A model generated the notes under the pieces. The model searched no databases and had not been told where the DNA came from. It worked only from the letters and a program-made list of their open reading frames with translations. From contig JWZX01003032.1 of the NCBI GenBank assembly GCA_001275005.1, positions 1 through 30,287 on the forward strand: 30,287 nucleotides of DNA, written 5' to 3'. Shown piece by piece: positions 17,024 to 23,587 of the stretch. Source of the stretch: Chrysochromulina tobinii. Taxonomy: Eukaryota > Haptophyta > Prymnesiales > Chrysochromulinaceae. The position numbers and the translations under genes were made by a program. How positions within the stretch are numbered: the first letter of the stretch is position 1; every line of letters begins with the position of its first letter.

Positions 17024-18817
17024 TCAGCCGTAGTCGCCGATAGGCGTGATAAACACCTTCTCGCAGCTCGTTGACGTGAAGGTGAGGACCTTGAAGTCGG
17101 GGTTGACTTCGGCTATCTTCCTGAGCCACTCCATGCACGCGCCACACGGGTCCAGAGGATTGAGCGCAACCTCGTCGTCGGGCGACGTGGTGCGCTCGAG
17201 AGCCTGATCGGTGACTTCATGTTTCGGGGGACTGAGGGTGACGGAGAGTACCGCAACGGCGAGCATGTCGCGCCGGTGTACCGAGTGGTCCCCTGCGAGC
17301 GCATTGCCGATGGCGTTTCGCTCAGCGCACAGCGTGCCAGTGGGCATCGAGACCTCGACGTTCATGCCTCGCCAAAAGGTGAGCTCGCCCAGCGGGCTCT
17401 TCGTCAGCAGCACGGCGAGCACGGCCTTCCCAGTCTTGCGCAGCCAGAACGTTCCGAGCTCGTGAGTGTTCGAGTCGCGCACCGCCTCGAATTGGCGCTT
17501 GTATTGGACCATCTCGTCGACCAGCCCCTTTTCTTCGGCCGACGTGAGCTGCAGCCGATGCACGGCAGGCCGCATCTCGAGCTTCTTGAACGTGTGCGGC
17601 TCTACATCTTCCTCGGAGAGCATGCCTGTATCCCAAAACGTCTTGGTACGCCACACGTGTAGGTAGTCTGGCCGGTATGAGCGCATCGCCGCGTGCAGCG
17701 CCGAGATGCGCGCAGGTGCGCCGTCCGCCAGGCACACCGTCACCTTGAGGTTCTGAGCCCACTGGTCATCGTGTGACGCGACCACCTCGGCGCGTTTGGC
17801 CTCCAGGACGGGAAGCACCTGCTCCTTGACGAAGCGCACGTTGTCATCGTACCGGAAGATGCCATACGCCGATGGGATGTGGACGACCTCGATTTCGGGG
17901 TGCACTAAACGCACAAAGCGCTCGATGATTCTGCCGGTGCCCTCGGTTGAGTTGTCGGCTGGGTTGGCCTTCTCGTCGCGCGGCTGGCCGGCGCCGCTCA
18001 CAATGACGAGGACCTTGCGAGGCGCGGGCGTGCCCGCCGGCCGCTGCAGCGCACGCCGTTTGATCGCACGCACCCACTCGGGGATCACCGTAGCCAGCAG
18101 GGGTAGGTACACGCACGCGATGCGCACACTCGACACATCGGGCTCGAGAGGTTTCGGCAGGCTGGAGTCGGTTACCTTACGCCCCTTGATGTGGAAATGG
18201 CTCCACGCCGTGCCCTTGAGCGTGCTGCCACGCTCGGACAGCTCCCCATCTGCCTTTTCGAGCTCCCTCGCGTCCTCGCGCATGGCTGTGCGGAATGTGC
18301 GAAGGACCCTGCGGGCGGGCCCATGTTCACCGTCGTCGTCTGCGCTGTTGTTTGAGGTGTTCGGATGCAGCAACAGATCGGCGGAGGGTTCGCCCGTCAA
18401 GTCGAGGCCCGCAGGGTACTGCACTGTGTACTTTGACGTGACCGTTACGACTTTCGGAGCAATGCCGGCGGAATCCAACGCGTCGAGCTGCCTGAGGATG
18501 TGGTTGCTGATGGGGTTGAACGAGTTGAACTGGGGACGTGCAAGGATGGAGGGCGTTTCGCGACTGGGAGCCGTCTGCCCTGGGAGTGCCTCCTGCAGCG
18601 CGAGGATTAAGTCGGAGTGGCTGATGTTGTGCACCAACAACTCGACGCCTGGCTCTTTGGGCTTTTGGTGTGAACCGGCGACGACGGACTTGCTCTGCGC
18701 AGGTTGCTGCTTCGTCCACCAGCAGGCCGATGCCGATGCCGATGCCGCCGCTCCGGCCGCTGCTAGTGCGAGACGTCGCTGAGTTTCACGTGCGGATAGC
18801 ACGGACCCGACCCGCAT
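17024..18817 (-). CDS. Large protein with C-terminal cytidine-deaminase fold
   Basis: ATG 18817 (MRVGSVLSARETQ) gives 597 residues; codons upstream lack ATG. The first 35 residues are Arg/Ala/Ser-rich and could be a mitochondrial or membrane-targeting sequence. A middle domain, about residues 250-360, has VLVIVSGAGQPRDEK, IIERFVRLVHPEIEVVHIPS and IFRYDDNVRFVKE. A second conserved part (VCLADGAPARISALHAAMRS, then YLHVWRTKTFWD) follows. The C-terminus holds the zinc signature of cytidine/dCMP deaminases: TLCAERNAIG near residue 497 (Cys and catalytic Glu) and DPCGACMEWL near 557 (two Cys). I recall similar long deaminase-like proteins in oomycetes and algae, but their substrate is not known to me. 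Free nucleotide, tRNA or another substrate are all possible. Ends 1.3 kb from the histidine kinase gene, in convergent orientation. Confidence 0.85.
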   Translation of the reverse strand: MRVGSVLSARETQRRLALAAAGAAASASASACWWTKQQPAQSKSVVAGSHQKPKEPGVELLVHNISHSDLILALQEALPGQTAPSRETPSILARPQFNSFNPISNHILRQLDALDSAGIAPKVVTVTSKYTVQYPAGLDLTGEPSADLLLHPNTSNNSADDDGEHGPARRVLRTFRTAMREDARELEKADGELSERGSTLKGTAWSHFHIKGRKVTDSSLPKPLEPDVSSVRIACVYLPLLATVIPEWVRAIKRRALQRPAGTPAPRKVLVIVSGAGQPRDEKANPADNSTEGTGRIIERFVRLVHPEIEVVHIPSAYGIFRYDDNVRFVKEQVLPVLEAKRAEVVASHDDQWAQNLKVTVCLADGAPARISALHAAMRSYRPDYLHVWRTKTFWDTGMLSEEDVEPHTFKKLEMRPAVHRLQLTSAEEKGLVDEMVQYKRQFEAVRDSNTHELGTFWLRKTGKAVLAVLLTKSPLGELTFWRGMNVEVSMPTGTLCAERNAIGNALAGDHSVHRRDMLAVAVLSVTLSPPKHEVTDQALERTTSPDDEVALNPLDPCGACMEWLRKIAEVNPDFKVLTFTSTSCEKVFITPIGDYG

Positions 18818-19039
18818 CTCACAAACCCGACGCCGGCGTCGGGCTTTAGACAAACCGCAGCGGCTTCATAGATAGCGGAGTTCGACAAGAAACTAAAAGT
18901 TCAAGTTCAAGTTTGAAACCGCCCGCACGCTCGAAAAGGGTTTCTCCGTTTTTGGCCGGGAAGTCATACATGTAGGAAACGGAGCGTTCGTTCGAGCACT
19001 CACTCACTCACTCACTCACTGTAATACGATCCCTCAAAC
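18818..19039. promoter_or_regulatory. Divergent intergenic region, deaminase-like and Cys-rich genes
   Basis: 222 bases between divergent starts. Contains TTCAAGTTCAAG near 18900 and the CACT tract listed separately. A shared promoter is inferred from arrangement; no core element is recognised. Confidence 0.4.
18997..19020. repeat. (CACT)6 microsatellite
   Basis: Six perfect CACT units ending 19 bases before the ATG of the Cys-rich protein, so within its 5' leader or promoter. Length variation here could affect expression. Confidence 0.9.
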
Positions 19040-19942
19040 ATGGTTGGCTTCGGAAGTGGCGCTGGCTTTGGTGTGGCAGTGGGCACAATGGTGAAAGAGC
19101 AGCCGAAACCAGGCGCTGGCCCTTCTTCTGCCAAGGCGTCAGCCTCCAAGGGAGGCGCCAAGGGTGCCAAGACTAAAGGAAAATCTTCCAAAAGCAAAAG
19201 CAGTAACATCGCGAAGGCGCTGACAGGCCAAGGTGAGTTCAAGGAAGACGACGACGACGATGAGGATCTTGCTGATGCCAGCTCGGCGGCTGCTGCACCA
19301 GCTGATTCGGGAGAGGCGTCGGAGACGGCAGCTGCTGTCTCAGCAGCGTCGGCGATGGAAGCTGCTGCCCCAACACACGATGTCGCAGTGCCTGCTGCAG
19401 CGCCCGTGCCCGAGCCTGAACTTCCTGCCAACAATGGCAAGGTCAAGGTGCGGTACAATCACTACAACCGTGATTTTGATGTGGTCGGGGGCAAGCTCAA
19501 CTGGGAACACGTTGATGACGAGTACGCCATAAGTTTCGTGTTCAAGGGGAACTGGACCTGCCACCTCACGCACGAGGCCACCGCTGAGAAGATTCTGCCC
19601 GATAATGGCGCGCTGCGCAAGGAGATGCGCAAGGACCCGGACGCGTTTGATCCTGACGAAGAGGAGGAGAAATGGTGTGGATTCTTCTCAGGGCTCACGA
19701 TAGCTGATTCTGACGGCAAGCAGAAGCAGTACGTTCTCGTTGTCAAGGAGGATGAGGTGCTCGACGCCATGACGACGAAGACGACCTATAAGGCTCCCAC
19801 GAAGGAAACCGTTCCAGGCGGCAAAAAGATGGAGAGCTGTTCATGTATCGAGGGCAACCCGTGCGCGGACGCCTACTGCTGCAAGGACTGGAGGAATCGC
19901 TTCGAGGTTGCCAAGAAGCATGGCTGGAAAGGCTTTTCATGA
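19040..19942 (+). CDS. Conserved-looking protein with Cys-rich C-terminal motif, unknown function
   Basis: ATG 19040 (MVGFGSGAGFG) gives 300 residues. Residues 1-60 are Gly/Ala/Lys/Ser-rich; an acidic run EDDDDDEDL and an Ala/Pro/Glu linker reach about residue 130. A folded domain seems to span about 134-250: KVKVRYNHYNRDFDVVGGKL, YAISFVFKGNWTCHL, EKWCGFFSGL, YVLVVKEDEV. The last 40 residues carry a dense Cys motif: SCSCIEGNPCADAYCCKDW then NRFEVAKKHGWKGF. Six Cys with C-x-C and CC spacing suggest metal binding or disulphides. There is no signal peptide or membrane span, so a cytosolic or nuclear metal-binding role is more likely than secretion. I do not recognise a named family. Confidence 0.75.
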   Translation: MVGFGSGAGFGVAVGTMVKEQPKPGAGPSSAKASASKGGAKGAKTKGKSSKSKSSNIAKALTGQGEFKEDDDDDEDLADASSAAAAPADSGEASETAAAVSAASAMEAAAPTHDVAVPAAAPVPEPELPANNGKVKVRYNHYNRDFDVVGGKLNWEHVDDEYAISFVFKGNWTCHLTHEATAEKILPDNGALRKEMRKDPDAFDPDEEEEKWCGFFSGLTIADSDGKQKQYVLVVKEDEVLDAMTTKTTYKAPTKETVPGGKKMESCSCIEGNPCADAYCCKDWRNRFEVAKKHGWKGFS

Positions 19943-20406
19943 GCACCGGCGGAAGTGCTCCTACTGCGCCACTGCCGCGACTGCCGCTCTTCTTACGCGT
20001 TCCGCACATTGTCGGATCGTCGGATCTTAAGTCGGATCGAGTGTACACCCCCGATGTTGAGAGCGTGCGCGTGTCCGCACACCACAGTGACCCGGTGGAA
20101 GCGACCGTACGCGGAACCAAACGAAAAGCTAAGGAGCAGGACGGTGTGTGAGTGTTACATGTCCACTCACGGCGCGCCGCGTCTTATTAAACTTGCGAAA
20201 GGGTCAGTTGAATACGGGCGACCACAAAGTTAGTGAATCGACACACAAGGTACCGACCAGCCACTACCATACGAAACACTGCCACGCAGTGGTCGCGTCG
20301 CTCGGTGGACTTGCACCAACTCACAGCAACAGCAGCACTCACTGTTGAAAAGGTCGCCCAGGGTTTCGTTGTGGAACCCTCTGTGCAGGGGGGGAAAGGA
20401 GTCGCA
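19943..20406. other. Intergenic region upstream of the Agenet-like gene
   Basis: No gene seen. The Agenet-like frame is open back to 20233 but contains no ATG before 20407. A GGATCGTCGGATC direct repeat lies near 20014. Confidence 0.4.
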
Positions 20407-21261
20407 ATGCCGACTAGGCGCAGTGAACGCGCACCGTCTGGAGCTGACTGGCTGGCGCCGGAAGCGGCCGTCGAAATATACATGCAGGACGAGGGTCTGG
20501 TCGGCTCGCGCTATCCAGCCATCGTTGTGTCAGTTGACCACGCCCAGAAGCAGGCTCGGGTTGAGCACGAGCAGTTCTTTGAGGATGATGCTGCAGATGG
20601 CTCGCCAGGTGCACCACTTCGCGAGAATACATCGTTTGCGCAGATCACACCACGCCCGCCACCACCACCCGCCGACTTTGCCAAGAGCCTGTGCGTTGGC
20701 ATGCCACTCGAAGTTTTCCATGAAGATGGATGGTGGGAGGTGACCCTGCACGAAATCAAGCGCGGCAGCAGTTCGCAGGTCAACTATCTGGTCCGGAACG
20801 ACATGTACCGCACCGAGCGCTGGGTTGGCGACCTGAAATCGTTGCGACCGCGATGGCGCTTCTCGAGTGGCCACTGGCAAGCTGGAAGCGTCCCTGGCCC
20901 CGACGCAGAGGGCAGAAAGGCAGCGCCGGTCGGTTCGCCAAGCAGTGGCAAGGATGAGACGAGGCCTGCTGCCTCGAGGCCTGCTGCCTCGAGGCCTGCT
21001 GCCTCGAGGTCTGCTGCCTCGAAGCCTGCTGCCGCAAAGCCTTCTTCTGCCGGTGTCGACGCCAGTGGTAGCGCCCACCGCCCAGCCAAGCGCGCGCGAC
21101 ACGCTGGCCCTTGCGACGACAGAAGGGCCTTTTGGGCAAATCTGCCTATTGAGGTGCGCGTGGATAAGGTGGTCACGGCTGCGCTGGACACGAGCTCGCG
21201 CTGGCAGCCCGACGGTGTCGAGGCAGCCTACGACCGGCTTTGCGCCCTTCAGCGCCAGTGA
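20407..21261 (+). CDS. Agenet/Tudor-like chromatin-associated protein
   Basis: ATG 20407 (MPTRRSERAPSG) is the first in-frame ATG and gives 284 residues. Residues about 15-75 (AAVEIYMQDEGLVGSRYPAI, then ARVEHEQFFEDD) and about 90-150 (LCVGMPLEVFHEDGWWEVTL, then VNYLVRNDMYRTERW, LRPRWRF) look like two Agenet-type Tudor barrels: a DGWWE/ GSRYPA strand pair followed by an acidic or aromatic strand. Agenet pairs in plants read modified histones or RNA. A tandem RPAAS repeat follows (about 186-210), then a basic AKRARHAG stretch that may be a nuclear signal. The C-terminal 45 residues (DRRAFWANLPIEVRVDKVV) form a possible helical domain. Convergent with TTLL9. Confidence 0.7.
   Translation: MPTRRSERAPSGADWLAPEAAVEIYMQDEGLVGSRYPAIVVSVDHAQKQARVEHEQFFEDDAADGSPGAPLRENTSFAQITPRPPPPPADFAKSLCVGMPLEVFHEDGWWEVTLHEIKRGSSSQVNYLVRNDMYRTERWVGDLKSLRPRWRFSSGHWQAGSVPGPDAEGRKAAPVGSPSSGKDETRPAASRPAASRPAASRSAASKPAAAKPSSAGVDASGSAHRPAKRARHAGPCDDRRAFWANLPIEVRVDKVVTAALDTSSRWQPDGVEAAYDRLCALQRQ
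20961..21040 (+). repeat. 15-base tandem repeat encoding RPAAS
   Basis: GAGGCCTGCTGCCTC repeats five times with few changes, inside the Agenet-like gene, giving RPAAS RPAAS RPAAS RSAAS KPAAA. The frame is kept because the unit is a multiple of three. Confidence 0.9.
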
Positions 21262-21805
21262 CTGCCAGAGTCACTCCGCATTAATCGCTGTCGCGATGGC
21301 CACAGGCAGCCGGGCTTTTATTGGCTAGTCGACATCGGCGAGCTTGTCGGCGACAATTGGTTGAGCGCTCAAGGGCTGGGATCTCTGCGTGTGTGGTGTA
21401 CCAGAGTACGAGCTTTTACGGCGACCCGCGTCGTTCGCGTCCGGGGGGGGCGGGTAGCGTAGGGCCGACCGGCCGTAGTACGAGGTGTACGACGTCGGGA
21501 GTCTTGGACGGACGCGCGAGGACCGTGAAGAGCCGGAGGACCCGGACATGTCGAGACGGCGTTACTTGATTTTTGGCGGCCAGACGGCAGAGCCAGGGCG
21601 AGCCGGGCCGCCCTTTCGAGCGGCCGCGCGGCTGGACCGCGCGATCGAACGATTCAAATTAAATTAATAATACATCCGAGCCGCGACCTCGGGGAGCGCG
21701 GGTGCGACGCAGGGTCGTGTCCCAACGCGGGCCCACGTTCGTCTCCGCGGCGCGCGCTCATATTAGCGTACTAGACGCATGCATGCAGCAAGTTAGGGCC
21801 CGCCG
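21262..21805. other. Convergent intergenic region
   Basis: Lies between the 3' ends of the Agenet-like gene and TTLL9. A 74-codon minus-strand frame (ATG 21549 to 21325, MSGSSGSSRSSRVRPRLPTS) is Ser/Tyr/Pro-rich and could be a small protein, but nothing else supports it. An AT-rich spot AAATTAAATTAATAATAC near 21657 might belong to a polyadenylation region. Confidence 0.35.
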
Positions 21806-23083
21806 TCACCGCACGCCTGCCGCCACCGCCGCCGCCGCCTGCTGCTGCACGCGCTTGGCGTGCTGCTTATGTAGCCTGCGTAGGCTGCGGACGCGGTCGT
21901 CGAAGCAACCCAACTTTGTCAAGAGTGTAGACTGTTTGGTCTTCTCGCGCGGCCCACCCGCGTAGATGAGGTCAAAACCACCGATACACTCCTCCTGAGC
22001 GCCGTCAAGCTTATCCTCGACGTCGACGACAGAGAAGACGTCGTCGAGCAGCCCAAACTTGAGCTCGTAATCCTGTGGCGTGTCCGCGGTGAGTGAGGGA
22101 GACGCGTTGACCTCAATTAACCATGGCTTGAGCGTGTCGTCGATCATGATGTCGTATCCGTACATCTCGAAGCAGTGCTTGTCGTTGATCATCACCTTCT
22201 GCACGGCGAGCAGCGAGTTGATGCAAATGTCCTGAATCTCGCCAAAGAGACGATCAGTGGCTTCCATGCCATACTTGCCCATCAAGTAGAGCTTGAGGTG
22301 GCGTAGAGACCATTTGCAGCCCGCCTGCTTGTCGTACGCTGGGCCGGTCTTCTGGATCGCGGCGTTGGTCAGATGCACGTACGTGTCGGACAAGTTCTTG
22401 GCGGTCGTTTCAAAGCGGTAGAGCGAGAAGCGCGCGAAGCCCGAACGGTACAAGTACACGGTGAGAGGTGAGTACGCGGTGACGAGCACGTAGATGCGCA
22501 TGTCAAACTTCTTGCCGCCCACGAGCAGTGGGTTCTCAATGTAGCGCTGCACGACGTAGATCTCGGCCTGCGGCTCGTCGCTCTTCCACTTGTGGTCCTT
22601 TTTCCAATCGTTGATTTGGCTCAGCTTGTTGAAGAGGAAGATGCCTCTTCCCTGCGCCTTACCAGCCGGCTTCATGATCCAGGTCGCGCCGCTCTGCTGC
22701 TTAAACTCCTCGACGAAGAGGCCGTAGTCGGCTGGGAGCACGAACGTGACAGGGAAGAAGTCGTACTTTTTCGCCTCCTCCTCACGGCCCTCGCGTTGCA
22801 GCTGCCGCTGCCACCGCTTGAGGTTCTTGATAAGGTTGTCCTTTTTCGTGAGCTCGTAGTGGTTACGAAAGTGATTGATGCGCTGGTGCTCGTCGAGGTG
22901 CATCGAGTCGAAATTTTCGCGCAGCCAGTCTTTATCGATCCACGCCACATCCCAGTCCGTCTCACTCTCGACCTCTTTCCAGCCACGGGCGCGGAGCACG
23001 TCATAGATCGTGTTGCGGAATGTGCACCGGAAGCGGATGGTGCCGCTGCTGCCGCCAAGACCGCTGCGCCGCTCGCGTTGCAT
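21806..23083 (-). CDS. TTLL9: Tubulin polyglutamylase of the TTLL9 type
   Basis: I chose ATG 23083 (MQRERRSGLGG), giving 425 residues, near the usual TTLL9 length, with conserved sequence starting about ten residues later. ATG 23242 would add 53 low-similarity residues. The N-terminus has IRFRCTFRNTIYDVLRARGW and the TTL signature FRNHYELTKKD. The ATP-grasp core has WIMKPAGKAQGRGIFLF, KFDMRIYVLV, YVHLTNAAIQK and WLIEVNASPSL. The tail GGFDLIYAGGP and LGCFDDRVRSLRRLH matches TTLL9 rather than TTLL1 as I recall them. TTLL9 adds glutamate side chains to axonemal tubulin and tunes flagellar beating, so the organism very likely has a motile flagellum. All visible catalytic motifs are intact. Confidence 0.92.
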   Translation of the reverse strand: MQRERRSGLGGSSGTIRFRCTFRNTIYDVLRARGWKEVESETDWDVAWIDKDWLRENFDSMHLDEHQRINHFRNHYELTKKDNLIKNLKRWQRQLQREGREEEAKKYDFFPVTFVLPADYGLFVEEFKQQSGATWIMKPAGKAQGRGIFLFNKLSQINDWKKDHKWKSDEPQAEIYVVQRYIENPLLVGGKKFDMRIYVLVTAYSPLTVYLYRSGFARFSLYRFETTAKNLSDTYVHLTNAAIQKTGPAYDKQAGCKWSLRHLKLYLMGKYGMEATDRLFGEIQDICINSLLAVQKVMINDKHCFEMYGYDIMIDDTLKPWLIEVNASPSLTADTPQDYELKFGLLDDVFSVVDVEDKLDGAQEECIGGFDLIYAGGPREKTKQSTLLTKLGCFDDRVRSLRRLHKQHAKRVQQQAAAAVAAGVR

Positions 23084-23303
23084 GGGCGTTCCTGGCCAGG
23101 CTCCTTTTTGTTGCGGCGCACGGTTCCATTGGTTTTTGGAGGAGCGTCGGGAACGTGTGTGAAATAGGCTATGAACACCGTGTAAAAGCCCGACCTGGCC
23201 CGCCCGCCCCGCCCGCGGCATTCGGTGTCCTAGCGCCGCCATCGTCCTTCGTGAGTCTCGAGCCAATCATCTTCCCCCGCTCACCACGACGCAGCCGTCG
23301 GGC

Positions 23304-23534
23304 ATGTCTCTCGACAAGATCGAGCTCAAGACGGAGCGTTTGTGGGGAGCGGGCTTAAGCTCATCCTCGATCAAGATTAGCGGCTCGTTGCGCGCTGTCG
23401 AGCTCGCGATGCCGATGGTACAGTCCATGCTCGCCACTGCGGAGGAGACGTGGTCGCGCGCAGCTCGCCGGCGGCGCCCCCTCGAGTCGCTCAAGCGACG
23501 AAGACGCGGCCGACGATACTTCGGATCGGTGTGA
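23304..23534 (+). CDS. Small basic protein of unknown function
   Basis: ATG 23304 to stop 23534 gives 76 residues. Codon choice is strongly like that of the real genes nearby (GAC, AAG, ATC, GAG, CTC). Residues 1-50 (MSLDKIELKTERLWGAG, then SIKISGSLRAVELAMPMVQS) could form a helical domain with an amphipathic pattern; the tail is very basic (RRRRPLESLKRRRRGRR). It is divergent from TTLL9, with 220 bases between starts, and ends 53 bases before the 3' end of the opposing Tudor gene. I do not recognise a family. A spliced longer product cannot be excluded. Confidence 0.5.
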   Translation: MSLDKIELKTERLWGAGLSSSSIKISGSLRAVELAMPMVQSMLATAEETWSRAARRRRPLESLKRRRRGRRYFGSV

Positions 23535-23587
23535 ATAGGCTGAATTCCTCCCCACCGAAGAGCTTGGGTAATTGCACGCCCTGCCCC

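Noticed and set aside
16870..17043. Short plus-strand frame starting MAAHDSVARKRVCRRCGC
   Set aside because: The Cys cluster CRRCGCLRFLCHIH is suggestive of a zinc knuckle, but the rest is low-complexity and the frame overlaps the end of the deaminase-like gene on the other strand.
21325..21549. 74-codon minus-strand ATG frame, Ser/Tyr/Pro-rich
   Set aside because: Kept only as a note: no domain, no close neighbour support, composition expected by chance in such DNA.
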